DNA of 64,000 bases from Phytophthora quininea (taxonomy: Eukaryota; Oomycota; Peronosporomycetes; Peronosporales; Peronosporaceae): assembly GCA_011947345.1 (NCBI GenBank), contig JAAVTG010000480.1:1-64000 (forward strand). Direction: 5' to 3'. Below the pieces are notes generated by a model that made no database searches, had not been told where the DNA came from, and was given only the letters and a program-made list of their open reading frames with translations. Within the stretch, counting starts at the first letter, position 1, and each line of letters begins with the position of its first letter. Below are positions 22,611 to 34,263 of the stretch, one piece after another. Both the position numbers and the translations under genes were made by a program.

Positions 22611-24378
22611 AAAAGACAACGTGGTGTTGAGAAGCTGAAAGCGAGACGGGCCCAATGGGCTGCTCACAGTCCAGTTGCAGTTCAAGGCCTGGAGGAACTA
22701 GAGTGGAAACGGATCCGACGAGTGGTTGGCCTGGGGCCGTGGGGTGAACAACTGCTACTTCACCTGAAGCTCCATGCTTTCTCACTTTACGACATTGTCA
22801 ACAACAGACTGGGATGCCCCATAAAGAGTGCATCCATCTACGAGATGTGGATATTTATCATGTATTTTGGGGATGCCCAGCTGCCACGCTATTGCGACGT
22901 AGTCTGCTTCATCCGTGGAGAAGATTGGGACTTCGCGACCAAGACTGCGAACTTGCCATCTTCAGCATGTCACTCCCTGCTATACCGGCTGGGGTTTGGA
23001 CTCACGCGGAAGGTCTAGTGGAGCAGACGCTTTATTCATCACAAACCTTTGCAGAGACGTTAACGGAGATGACGGAGAGCTGCTGGCGTATCGGAGTCAC
23101 GATCTATCTGAATGCTGTGTGGCGATGGAGGATCCAGTATTTTGACGACCTTAACAACGTCACCTCTGGTTACCAAAAATGATCATGTTATCTCGGCTTC
23201 GGCAGGGGTACAAAACGGTGCACTTATATATAGGAGCGTCAGCGCCTCTAAAATATGGAGACACTGTTTGCAACATCCTGACTAAAGCTCTCTACGTTGC
23301 GGATCCACCACTTACAATGTTGGCCAATACCACACCGGCGGTTTACTTACTACTTTTTACGGTGGCTCGAGAGGTAACCCCGGTCCGGGTGGCAGTGGCT
23401 CGATTATTCTCCGCACAGGAGCCGATAATGCAGTTTTCACGGCGTGCTGGATAGCTCAAATGTCATATGCGAGCAAGTCAACGACCAATAATGTGGCTGA
23501 GAATATGGGTCTTCTAACGGGACTACGAGCCTGTGTCCAACATGGATACTCTCCAGTTCACGTCATTGGGGATAGTGAGATCATAATACGGCAGCAACGA
23601 CGAAGGAACCGCCCAAAGCTCCCCACTTAAAGCACATCTATTGGCGAAGCAGACGATTAGCTGACCAGCTCCATGTGATACAGTGGCACCACCACCTACG
23701 GAGTCACAACAAAATGGCGGACAAACTTGCCAATCAGGCAATGGACCCTCAACGAAGCATTCAATATCGCATTGAAGGGACAACTACTCAACTACAGCAA
23801 TGGGCACCGTGTTACTGGTTGGGAAAGATTAAACAAGATATTTCAAGATATGTGCACGAGAATGGCAGTCGACAAGATCAGGAAAGTTGTGAGGCATCAC
23901 AGTATTCATTTTCATAGTTCTATAACTAGTAGGCACTGGTAGTAGTTTCACAACGGCCGCCAAGATTGCCTCTTCATCACTCTAAAATAATACACCAACA
24001 GAGCAACGCTGTTCCTCGTCCTTGCTTCGTTCCTGCCTTCAACGCAGCTTCCTCGGCCCTAAAGACGTGGCTGGTCTCCCTAACGTGAAGTCTACTTCAG
24101 GAGTGGGTGCCACCATATTGCAACACACCGGTACTTCAGCATCAACATGGAGATGTCGCTTTCTGGGCTGACAATAAGTAACCACGACGCGAGATGGCGT
24201 TGTGGTCAATCCCCTTGGGGCGTTTACAGTTGACTCGACCGAGTTGACCGCAGACACCGGCGGAGAGTAGCTCTGGTCGGGATGACAGCTAGTGGACGAC
24301 TCAGGGACGCCCACTAGAACGGACATAGGAAGTCGTTGGCATAGCTAAGTGACATCAATGTACCTCACTGAAAATCGA
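22611..24378 (+). mobile_element. 5'-truncated LINE fragment with zinc finger and RNase H domain
   Basis: It is flanked by an 18-bp target duplication with one mismatch. It encodes only the end of an ORF2: a zinc-finger remnant (HVFWGCPAA) near 22850 and an RNase H-like region near 23390-23740 (GNPGPGGSGSI.., NNVAEN.GLLTGLRAC, H.R.HNKMADKLANQAM). About 440 bp of noncoding 3' sequence follows. It is a different family from the 11.5 kb LINE, which has no RNase H. Several frame changes. Confidence 0.75.
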
Positions 24379-24396
24379 AGAGTTAACATGTGCTTG
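24379..24396 (+). repeat. Right target duplication of the nested LINE
   Basis: AGAGTTAACATGTGCTTG. One mismatch to the left copy suggests this insertion is older than the LINE in G4. Confidence 0.85.
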
Positions 24397-26248
24397 CCAA
24401 GGACGACAGCGTAGGGGTCACATTTTTCAAGACCAAAACTAATCAGGAAGGCACAGGACCGCGTGACCCACGTCACTTGTATGCCAATCCGTTCAATCCA
24501 GCAACGTGCTGGGTGACTGCACTGGGGATTTATTTAGCGTGCCACCCTCGAATGAAATCAGGATCGGACGCCAATATTCGGTTCGGTAAAGCACTCGGCA
24601 GTCTACTAAAGAAAACTAGCTCAAATAACTCGACTAAAAGTTACGACACCCATTCGGTGCGAAAAGGAGTTGCCACTTTTGCGTGTGGGGAAATACCAGC
24701 GGACCATCAATCGTCAGCGTTTGCCTCCAGTGTGGATGGTCATTAGGCGGCGTGCAGAACCGATACTTCCGCTACGAAGCTGCAGGAGATCAATATTTGG
24801 GTCGGGTGGTAGCGGGGCTACCTGTTAATGACTCGAAATTCGCTGCGTTACCACCACATTTTTAACGAGGTGTCGACGAACTTGTGACTTCTAGCATCCG
24901 AAAAATGTTTCCGAAGTTGTCCAAGGACGCTAGTTTCTATGGAGTGCTCCTATTGTGTCTTGAATCGCTGGTACACCATGCTGATTACCTTCTGGGTAAT
25001 TTGCCAATCAATCACCCTTTGCTATCAACACATATTTTCCGAAAGCCAAGCGTCCTTCGAGACCTTCAAAGTAAATTGGAGCATGGAGACTCGGAATGGA
25101 TGCAACCAACTGGAATACTACCACACATTGAGCTCTACAAAAGCTTGACATACAGCAGTAGTCAATTGAAGCACTTCCGGACTTACTCGAAAAGCGAATG
25201 GAGGAAGTACTAGAGAAAAAAGGTGTAGCAGCAGGAAATATCACCAGAGCTGTCTTGCAGGAAGAGATAAATTCACTGCTAGCAGAGGTGGGTCTCCATG
25301 GCTCGGCGGGGGACTCAGCAGCGGAGGTGACACCACACCCTGAACCATTTCCTGCACGAAGCTATTACACCTGGGGTAGAAAGTTTCATTTACTGCCGAA
25401 AACACTTGAGTTTCCAAGTCTAGATCCTCACGGAACCTGGATGCTGTGGTGGTTCGGGAACGAGAGGGAGGGCTATCCTCCATTAAAAGGCGTATCATCC
25501 GATGACCTAGATACAGCAAAGAAAAAGGCAACGCTATCAGAATGGCCCATGATGATGCGCCACATTATCAATGGCATAGAAGCAAAACTTGTCGCACCAA
25601 TGCCCAACATTCGCGACGAAGATCACGCCACCGAGCTGTTCAACACAGGATACAAAACGTTGATGTTAAAGCCTAGCAAACGATAGCGTAGACAGGCAAG
25701 CTTACCACAGTGTTAAGACTGGTCCGCAAAGGTGAGTGTGACCACAGCCGTGTTTTACCTTTTAGGCCACGTAAGCGTCCCAAACAAACAGCAGCAGCTT
25801 AGCGTTAACGTAAATGCATGGATAGCAATATGTTTCGTTACCTGGTTCACACCTAGCTTGAAGGACATGAAGTGTCTTCACAACACGGACCAGTACACCT
25901 GGACCACTCGGAGCCTCTGATGCCGGCACCACACTGGCTTCCACCGCTGCCTTCTCCATCCGTTAGTACTGCTCGCTTGTCAGCTTGTGCTGGTTCATGT
26001 ACCTCTCTGTGTCGTGCTGCGCATACCACAGAACAAGCCATTAATGGATCGACCGATCAGCGCTTGAAGTGCGTGCAACGGAGCCTTCACCTTCAATCAC
26101 ACCAGTCGAATTAGCAGCTTATCGACGTCCACGGACTTGAGCAACTCGTAGCACTAGACGAACTCGAGTGGCGCGCATGATTGGTGTGGTCAGCAACGGA
26201 CTGCTCGAGTTTTGACCAATGAAATCGTCAGAAGTAGTCGTTGGAGGA

Positions 26249-26263
26249 GGGACTTACGTTTTC
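26249..26263 (+). repeat. Right 15-bp direct repeat of Crypton-1
   Basis: GGGACTTACGTTTTC. A GTCAATTC octamer also occurs near both ends (about 21834 and 26268) but on opposite sides of this repeat. Confidence 0.65.
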
Positions 26264-26272
26264 TCCAGTCAA

Positions 26273-26747
26273 TTCAGAGTGCGCTGACTTGCACCGCAAA
26301 CAAAAGTCGGCAATAACATTTCTGTCGAAGGTGGTAAGGAAGAAATCGTGAGCATTTATCGTCGTGTACTTCACAGGCTCACGTCGGAGACATTGTCGAC
26401 AGTAGCTGAGGAGCATCTACCGGTGTCCGGTGTCCGCATGGTGTTGCCGTCGTCTGTCCCACGGATTTCGGAGCGATGGGAAGCCGCCGTACAAATCCAC
26501 TACGGACGTTGCCATGTCGTTTTGAGATGCGCTTCAACCGGATCGAATGGAGCGCAGAAACCCGTCCCGGATTACTGAGCATTGCAGTGTGTTGCAAGCA
26601 GGTTGTGCGAACAGAGTCCAGCGGTTTACGGCGAGATGAACCGTAGCGCGGCTTTTTATTACGGGGACTGCCGCCCTGGTCGAAAGTCATCGGAAACCTG
26701 GTCGTCACTTGGCAAATTCCCGCCTCAAGCTCACGACTTTCGCCTCC
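26273..26747 (+). promoter_or_regulatory. G5 promoter / 5' region (Y type)
   Basis: Homologous to the regions upstream of G2 and G8. The initiator TCACTTGGCAAATTCCC at 26705-26721 lies 26 nt before the ATG at 26748. The Crypton edge is about 475 bp upstream of the start, so the core promoter is intact. Confidence 0.55.
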
Positions 26748-29049
26748 ATGGCTTTCCAACGTGCAATGTGGGCGGCTGCACTCGTTTGGACGGCCATGGC
26801 GATCGTCGTCGCTTCAAAGAACAGTACGACGTCGTCCACCACGTATCCGACCAAGTCGGGCATTGGGATTTGGGTGGACCCTGCGACTCCTGATGATCGA
26901 CAAACGTACATGAGCTCTCGAGGACAGCGGTGGGACCTCGTCATGAGCGATGAGTTCAACACGCCCAACCGAAGCTTCCGACCCGGTGACGACCACATCT
27001 GGACCTCTCTCGAAAAGCCCGACGGTGTCAACGGTGCCATGGAGCTGTACTCGCACAACATGACCTCGACCCAGTGCGACGACGACGGCACCTGCTACTT
27101 CTACATCAAGGCGGTGGACGAGTTGAACGTCATCCACGTCTACAACATGTACACGCACCCGCCAGGATACGTCGATGCCTACTTCTTCTATCGCGCGGCA
27201 ATGGTGCAGTCCTGGAACAAGTTTTGCTATCAAGGAGGCATGCTCGAGGCGCGTTCAGCTCCCGGAGCTGTTTCAGAGGCGTCCGGCAATCCGGACTTGG
27301 CGCTCGGTCCGAATGGAAGAGTCAAGACGGGCAAGTACTACCCGACGTGGCCCGGCATTTGGATGATGGGAAATCTCGGACGCGCCATCTTCTCGGCCTC
27401 GACGAACCGCATGTGGCCATTCTCCTACGACGCCTGCGAGCCGGACGCGTTCGACCCCAGCAACCAGCGGATCAGCGCTTGCGACGACAACCCAGGCTAC
27501 GGTCTCAACCCGAACCAGGGCCGTGGCGCTCCTGAAATCGACGTCCTTGAAGGTAGTGCGAGCTTGATCTCGTCGTCGCTGCAAATTGGTCCGGGTATGC
27601 CCGACGACTATCGGATGTTCGGGGTGAACTTCACGACTGGTGACTACTACGGCTGCTTCTACACGGGTAGCTGCCAGACGCTCGGCGCGAACTACATCCA
27701 AGTGCCGACAGCGTACTACGCCAAACGTGGCCACAAGTCCTGGTACCAAGGTCTCCGCTATGCTGCCAACAACAACTGCGCACCGGACGCCGATTCCAAG
27801 CAAGACTATTCGAAGGTGGCGGCATCGGTGAAGGCGGGTATTACCGAGAACACGTGCTCGCTCGAGACGTGCCCGGCTTCAAGCGATGTTAACGGCGATT
27901 TGGACGCCATCGACGGCGTTGGGGATAGTCACTGGGGGATCAATTCGAACGGCACCTGCTATCCGCTCATCAACTCGTACACCGGAGCCTACTTGTGCGA
28001 CCCCGACAACACCAACTCCAAGTGCGCCATGCCTCGCAACGCGACGTCGACCCCGAAATCCAACGCCATGAGCTCGTTCAACTACCAAATGGACGCCATC
28101 TCGGCGAATTGGCCTGTTCACCTGGCTGCGTACACGGACTACGTCACGTACCAGCTCGAGTGGGTGACCGGCAAGAACGGCTACGCGCGGTGGATGCTCA
28201 GCGGCAACCCGCTGTTCGAAGTGCCGTCCGCCTCCATCTCGGATGTCCCGCAGAATGCCAAGAAGACGAACCCCACCAAGATCATGTTGGAGGAACCGAT
28301 GTACCTCATTTTCAACGTGGCGCTGTCGAGTTCGTGGGGTGCGACGCCGCCGAACGCGGGCAAAGAATGCCGCGGAAACGGCACCGACCCGGTCGTGAAC
28401 AAGATCTGTGACTCGTTCCCGTTGTATATGAAGATCGACCACATTCGACTGTACCAGGACCTGAGCGATCATCTTGACGCCGACAACTACATGCAAGTTG
28501 GTTGCGACCCAAAGAGCTACCCGACCAAGAAATGGATCGACGCCCACATTGACGAGTACCAGGACGACGACAACCACCACAAGGAGGTTGCTGGCAAGGC
28601 CTTCTGTACGACGAACGATGACTGCACGATTGGCGGGAATCTGGGCAAGACGCTGCTGAAGACGGGCAAGTGCATTAAGAATCGCTGCGAGTGCTCGTAT
28701 TCGTCGTCGTGGGGCGGTCCGAGATGCACAACGGCGATTTCGAGCACATCGTCTACTACCACTTCGAAGTATATCTCCGTCAGCTCATACGGCCCTCCGA
28801 TGGGGCTGGCGATAGGAGTTGCTGCCATTATGGTTCTGTTCGCGGTCATGTCGGTACTGTGGTCGGTGCGCGTCGAGAGGAACGCCGTGATGGCGTTCGA
28901 GAAGCAAGCCAAGATGACCAACATGAATCATACTCCCAGCTTCGAGGAAGTGCCTCTCGAGCAGGTGAAGCAATCCAAAGAGAGGGGATCGACGCAGGAC
29001 GTCGAACGCGCGTCACCTGAAAGACAACTACAGCCAGAATTTTGTTTAA
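26748..29049 (+). CDS. G5: GH16 membrane protein, Y body with its own tail (W type)
   Basis: This is the only Y copy whose catalytic part is uninterrupted. Start ATG 26748 (MAFQRAMWAA signal peptide). E-I-D-V-L-E catalytic motif at 27535-27552, about residues 263-268. EGF-like module at about 28600-28735, membrane helix at about 28800-28870 and a charged tail. The frame from the start runs past 29049 and stops at 29132, reading an unrelated end; in the next frame the conserved tail ..KDNYSQNFV and TAA occur at about 29020-29049. A small indel therefore lies in the tail (about 28930-29015), so I place the gene end at 29049. Its tail differs completely from those of G2, G8 and G10 although the bodies are nearly identical. 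Confidence 0.85.
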
Positions 29050-29078
29050 TACTGCTCAATAGATATTATATTCCACGC

Positions 29079-29639
29079 TTAGACGATGTCCATGTTCGAG
29101 ATGATCACAACTACCAGCAGCCCTGCGAATAAAAGTACAGTGAAAATGGAGCCTCTTCTACTATACCCACCGAACGCTCGAAGCTGCTGAGCCTCGAGCT
29201 TAGTACATGGGAGCCACGGGACGGATACTGCAGCAAGCAAATTGACGGCGGCGTATGCTGCGGCGACAGACATGGCACGAGTTCGCATATCTTGCGAGTC
29301 GTCCGCGAACAAAGTCACTGCCACTTTAATGTTTGCCGCGGAGCTGACCCAACTGCTGAGTGCACGGGAAGTTGCGGTGCCGAGACCCTGAAACGAGAGC
29401 ACGAGTCCCATGGTGACACCTTCGCACCCTACATGGGCCACCTCTGTAATCGCTAACACCTTGAGGAACAGAATCCACGTCTCGGGCCAAGCGATTGCCC
29501 CAGTCAGCAAGCTAAACAACCACTTGGCCCTCACCGTGTCCGTTGCGGTGACTATCGCTCGCACCAGAGTTCCAACAAAGACGATGACACAGCCGGTGAG
29601 CGCTAGCGGTCCAGATCTTAGTATATTCAATTCGTGCAA
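29079..29639 (-). pseudogene. C-terminal fragment of a multi-pass membrane protein (transporter-like)
   Basis: A 186-codon frame with about four hydrophobic helices and a short hydrophobic C-terminus (VLLFAGLLVVVIIS). The pattern (KVLAITEVAHVGCEGVTMGL.. then a Ser-rich helix) resembles the C-terminal half of an MFS-like or folate/biopterin-type transporter, but I cannot name it securely. Upstream of 29640 no matching frame or start is visible, so it is 5'-truncated or has a missed upstream exon. It is convergent with G5, with 29 bp between stops. Confidence 0.45.
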
Positions 29640-31228
29640 TTCGACACACTTCTGAAGATAATTGTATGCGGTGACGTGAATGCAGCTCGCTTCGGGACAT
29701 AGCTATGGTGTTATGGTGCAATATAAACAACATGGCAAGTACTTACTAAATGAAAAATACAGTATAGACGGTAAAACCTTCGGTGGCGAACGGTCATCCC
29801 AACGACAAGTAACACAAACTCGGCTGTTAGGAAATAGTTCATATTCAGGCACAGGTTTGGGTTGCTTGAAAGCCGATTACACTTCTTCTGAGATTTTCAA
29901 TCGGCACAGAAGACGGGGCGGGAGAGGCATCCCTTTGCATGTCTAACGATGATTTAAATATTATAGAAACCGTCGGCGTGAGGAGAATAATGTTTTGGTG
30001 TTCACAGCAAGTGTACCAGTCAATCTCAATGACTGTTGTGCCTTCTACTTTGTCAGCAACGACCCCGCTCACTGTCCACTTCATTTATTTCGCGTTCGGC
30101 AGTGGAACGGTTGAAAGTTAACTTTAGTATAGTTCGCGACAAATGGCAACTCGGCGATCAAATACCGTGGACGCTGGCAAGACTGGCGATACGAGTACTG
30201 GCACAGCCATGGTCCGAATCACTTCGACAGCGATCTTGCCGCCGTTTATGACGAATATCTCCTAATCGACAAACTATCTCTAAGACATGCACTATGGATG
30301 TACGCACGGGGAAAATTCTAAATATATTGACTTTGTTAAATTTGACCCTTGCTGGTGAATGGCGAATTTGAAAATGATATTGTTTTGCTGGGCGTCGCGG
30401 TTTGGAAACCTACAAAAATGTGTGGATTTGGCTCTTAACATGGAAACTATTTAAACGCCTAGCGATGGCGTCTACAAACCCACCAAGTATCAATCGTTCA
30501 TCTCTAGTTTTGATGTTCATTCCAAGCAAGATGATTCAGGTGAAGTGTAAAATAAAACGGGAAAGCTGTAGGCTGTTCTATTCCGTTATACAACACTGTC
30601 ACAACGCATCTTGAGAGTACATTGGTAACAATCAGCAGAAGTGAGTCAAAGCCCTTTCTTTATCAAGTCATGCGGAAAGTTTCAAATAATGTCGGGTCAT
30701 AGTGTAGATTTCTCATATACCTGACCCTTCGAGGCGACCCTTCATCACATTATGTGTCGCCCAATGTTCTAGACATTTTGATAGAGTTATAGTGATATAT
30801 CCGTTATCTTCACATGATGCTGCGAAGCGATTTACCATTTTTAATTGGTGTACACTTTTGTTTTGGAATGACCACCCATTTGACTTGTTTTTGTCCTACG
30901 GATAAGGTGGTCCTGAGACTGTGCCGTTTCATTACCAATTGCCTTGTCCTCCTTGCGTCCATCGGCACAGATTCTCAGCTCAAGACCCGAGAACCATTGG
31001 TTGTCGCGAGAAGAACAGGAGCAACACAGGCAAGAGGTGGCATCAATTACCATTAACAATAACTTATTGCCCGAACATATCAACAGGGAGCCTAACAAAC
31101 GCCATCACGATCTCTATTTCTTGGCTTGGCTCGTACAGCACCAATTTGAAATACTGATGTCCACGCAGAACCTCGTACAGAGTTGATCTCTAACTCGAGC
31201 TTCTGCCTCTGTGTGAGGGATCTCTCGA
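29640..31228. other. Gene-free AT-richer stretch
   Basis: Only short random frames; no domain, RNA or repeat recognised. Confidence 0.5.
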
Positions 31229-31740
31229 TCAGCGGGTTGTTATTGCCAGTGGTGACTCGACACGCACATATGAAATAAATATCCATACTCCGAAAACAAT
31301 ATTATAGTCCTTGCGTAGACCTTGAGTTATGGGTTTGTGAACGTCAAATGCCTCACCAAACTTAGCAATCACCTTGCGTCCGTCACGAACGCGGTCAAAG
31401 CCTCTTTCACCAAGCAGCATGCTGCCGAGTATATCCTCCACAGTGTCAAATCGAACAAGATAAGGTCCAGTCTGCTCCTCCAGACCATGTTCCAGGTTGA
31501 CATGGGTTAGTCGTCGTCTGATTCCAGCATTGATCGAACCCGTCTAAGAATGATAATCTTCACATCGTCTTAATAGACTTGCGATAGCCGGATAGAGGCG
31601 CCAGGAGTCGTATGTGCATGCAATCCATCTAGTATGTTTATCTCTTCCATATCATTCCTAGTCTGATAGGCAATGATAGCGACCGACTTACCATAAACAC
31701 TAGCGATGTTCCAGACCTACAGTGTATATGGTAAACAACC
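31229..31740 (-). pseudogene. Unrecognised protein-coding remnant
   Basis: On the minus strand an open frame from about 31559 to 31229 reads like genuine protein (..GPYLVRFDTVEDILGSM.., ..FGEAFDVHKPI..). A second open stretch at about 31740-31600 (YGKSVAIIAYQTRNDMEEIN..) can be joined to it across a 35-nt GT..AG segment without changing frame, and its own 5' end abuts a TGTAG that could be an acceptor. This suggests a multi-exon gene remnant with tiny introns. I do not recognise the family, and neither a start codon nor further exons were found. Confidence 0.35.
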
Positions 31741-31900
31741 ATCAAAGTAGGAAGACGGACACATATCTCGTTTTAGCGGATCTCGTGATCAGGAAATGCC
31801 ACGAGCTAATGCATAGTCTACTACTGAGCCCGAACAGCTTCGTACTCGACCGATTGAATCCCTTGCATTATATGACCCAGTAGATCTCCAAACGAAAACC

Positions 31901-31936
31901 TTTTTTCGGGTCAACCGCTGCGCAGGTCAAATTTGG
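31901..31936 (+). repeat. Left TIR of MULE-1
   Basis: Begins TTTTTTCGGGTCAACC; reverse complement of 34264-34300 apart from one missing C. Confidence 0.75.
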
Positions 31937-32089
31937 GTCAACACTTTTTCCAGGTCAAAATCAGGTCAAAATTGACTATTGATTGATCACTAAGATCTGT
32001 CTATATGTGATACCTCTTATAATAGGTATTATGTCGAAATTCAAACAATATAAATTATGGAAGGTCTATGTTTGTAAATTTGGACTAAC

Positions 32090-32161
32090 GCTGCCAGGGA
32101 TTGATGGTAAAGTTCTCGTGTCATATACGAGAAGTCGATGATTCGAATCCACCTGGCAGCA
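32090..32161 (+). tRNA. tRNA-Met(CAT)-like sequence, probably decayed, inside MULE-1
   Basis: The acceptor stem GCTGCCA/TGGCAGC is perfect (7/7). The anticodon stem CTCGT/ACGAG is perfect, with loop GTCATAT (U33 present, anticodon CAT). The D arm pairs with G-U wobbles and the T loop TTCGAAT is canonical. The T stem GATGA/CCACC has two A-C mismatches, each of which a G-to-A change would explain, and the nucleotide between the D and anticodon stems is missing. It is therefore a decayed nuclear copy or an organelle-like tRNA. It lies between the left TIR and the end of the transposase gene. Confidence 0.5.
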
Positions 32162-32489
32162 TAAACTCAACCCATTACTAGTTTGCTGACTTTCAATCGG
32201 ATTACTTGGGGGCTGTCACAGAACTGCGTAATGCGACCGACGGCTGCCACCAAGTGAACTGATTGACCGCCAGTGTGCTTAGTGCCATGAATTGGTCTCC
32301 TCTTCTGATAAGGATTTGGGGTTAATAAATCTCGGTAATCTGACATCGCAGCGGACCCAGGGGTACAGAGGGATATCGTATCACTATAGGGAATATGAAG
32401 AAACATGTACCATAAAGCAAACTGGGAAGCAAGTGGAAGTCCTAGTATTCCGGGGGCATGGACGTAATTGAATCATTGTCAGAGTCAGA

Positions 32490-33930
32490 GCCATCATCTA
32501 AATCGGAATCTGGGTCGATCTCCAATTCCGGGGCGTCTGCATGAGCCGGGGCACGCGTTTAAAGTTTGAAATGTCGTTCAAAAGACGAACACTCTCGCGG
32601 ATTTGGTTCTCGATGGTGCTTGTGAAACGTGTGATGTCAGGGTGAGTGCTTGGGAAAGCGAAATTGAGCGTGCGGTTGTAACGTCCCACCCACTGTATTG
32701 TTGGTGCGGTTTACGGTGTCCTCACGCAAGCCGTTGACATTCCATCACTCCGGCTTAACTTGTGAATCCAGACTCTCTTGGAGTACTTCCAGAACCGTTT
32801 GGAGTTTTCCTTGGAGTAGTCGATTCCCATCGTTTGGCAGTCGCGCTTGATCATTGTTCGCACGTCATGAACTCCTCGAAGCACGATGTCCATGCGCCGG
32901 ATGACAGTAAGTCGGTCAATACACTCCCGCATGGTCAAGCCGACTTCAGGCTCCGTAATTTTCAACTTCAGCATTTTGCGACAAAGAGCCTGCTTGAAAT
33001 GAAACAGGCAACCCATAATTCGCGATTCTGGGAACTTTTCTTGAACAGCCTTGATCATCGCGAACTCGAAATCACACACGACGTGAGATGGATCCAGCTG
33101 TTTTTGGTCCCAACAAAAATGTTGTGAAACAAATGGTCGTAGACTTGAGCAGTCTTCCCAGTCGTCAGGACGTACCAAATCGGGAGGGGGAGTAGAGCTC
33201 TGAAATTGGGTCGTAGAGCATCACAAATACTAATTGGTAAAATGGGGTTGGCACACAAAGGTAGATTGCATCGATAAATATCGAGCTCCGGTGCTGCATC
33301 ATACGCTCTCCCAAATGTGGGTGAGCTCATCCAATCAATCAATGTTGCGCGTCACCTTCGTAGTAAGTCACGTGCAACTGGAAGAACTTCAACCCTGGAC
33401 TGTTTCTGACGTTACAAAGAGGCTCGCATTCGAGACGACCGAAGCTTTCACGTCCAAAACGCTTCGCTCTGGTTCGATAAAGACGGCCCAAAACTTGTTG
33501 TTTCGTTGCTTCGGACTAATTCATTGTCACCGGAGTAAAACTGGTCTCGGACCATCCGCCATACTTCGGTTGGAGTCAGCGTGATGCCCCTCACGCGGAT
33601 TTCATCAGTCGCTTTGGTCGGTAACAACAGCCGTGGGTTCAACGAGTTCCCGCCGAAAAGCAGGGACACAATTGTCCCTGTGTTTTCCACTAACTACAGC
33701 CCCGTGTTGCTCACATAGAACTTCACCTTGCACTGAGTTCGCCGATAAGCACTGCAGCGATAGTGACTGGTGAGTGCTTCTTCGTTGAAGTGGTACCGAG
33801 CGTAGCTGCACCCACGGAAGGTAACACTCGTCGAGTCTTCAATCGGAACAGGACGCTCAGGAGAACGATCATCTGCAGCCGAAGTAGGTGCGTCTGCACC
33901 CCGAAGTACAAGCTTCAACATGCCGATCTT
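32490..33930 (-). pseudogene. MULE-1 transposase remnant (FLYWCH + MULE domain)
   Basis: From 5' to 3' on the minus strand: a FLYWCH-like finger (HYRCSAYRRTQCKVKFYV) near 33750, a linker with LTPTEVWRMVRDQFY near 33550, the MULE core (VCDFEFAMIKAVQEKFP..GCLFHFKQAL) near 32990-33080, and a C-terminal stretch (RYNRTLNFAFPSTHP..) near 32620-32690. The frames change several times and the first catalytic Asp block is not clear. The product would cut and paste the element; this copy is inactive. Confidence 0.7.
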
Positions 33931-34263
33931 CGTCCTCGTACGGCTGCGGATTTGACGATTGGGTAAGGGCTTGCTCCGAAGCCGTGTCGCTCATGTAGGA
34001 CCCGTCGTTTAGGTGGGAGTTTGGCAACGATTCGTCGGAGGAGTAACTGAAGTTCATGGTGTCGGGTGAAGTGAGCGGTGGTGGTGATGGTGCTTCTGAG
34101 TTGGTAAGTTTTAGAATGGCAGCTCCCTCCCATCAAACCCAGCACTGGATATTTACGAGGATACACCCACGATGCCATGTCACGGCTTCGCGAGCAACCA
34201 AACGAATAACAAGCGTACGACAGTGTTCTTACGAAGAACCTCTGGAGAGTGATAAGATTTTAT

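Larger units (their letters stand above)
21864..25686 (+). pseudogene. Crypton-1 tyrosine recombinase gene, interrupted
   Basis: The first part, from ATG 21864 to about 22610, is an N-terminal core-binding-like region (TRKKYASNV.., STLSGYRSTINDLY) ending in SQWNLMCRS. After the nested LINE it resumes in the same frame at 24397 (KDDSVGVTFFKTKTNQEG) and carries the catalytic box H-S-V-R-K-G at about 24651 and, one frameshift later, G-G-V-Q-N-R-Y-F-R-Y near 24750 with candidate catalytic tyrosines. The C-terminal domain (WMLWWFGNEREGYPPLK) runs to 25686. Lesions are a frame change near 22520, another near 24690, an in-frame stop after the YR domain at about 24862 and a frame change near 25205. 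The protein would recombine circular element DNA with target DNA; this copy is probably dead. Confidence 0.8.
21801..26272 (+). mobile_element. Crypton-type tyrosine-recombinase element (Crypton-1) with nested LINE fragment
   Basis: Boundaries come from loss of homology to the uninterrupted intergenic copy at 59000-59060: the left flank stops at 21800 and the right flank resumes near 26273. The element encodes a tyrosine recombinase followed by a WxxWWFGN-containing C-terminal domain resembling the GCR1_C DNA-binding domain of Cryptons. A 15-bp direct repeat, GGGACTTACGTTTTC, lies near both ends (21849-21863 and 26249-26263), as expected for recombination rather than DDE transposition. No terminal inverted repeats are seen. 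Relative to the 59 kb copy, 17 bp of host sequence is missing next to the right edge. Confidence 0.8.

Noticed and set aside
24039..24326. 95-codon minus-strand frame in the nested LINE 3' region
   Set aside because: No domain, Ser/Thr/Pro-rich, antisense to element noncoding sequence.
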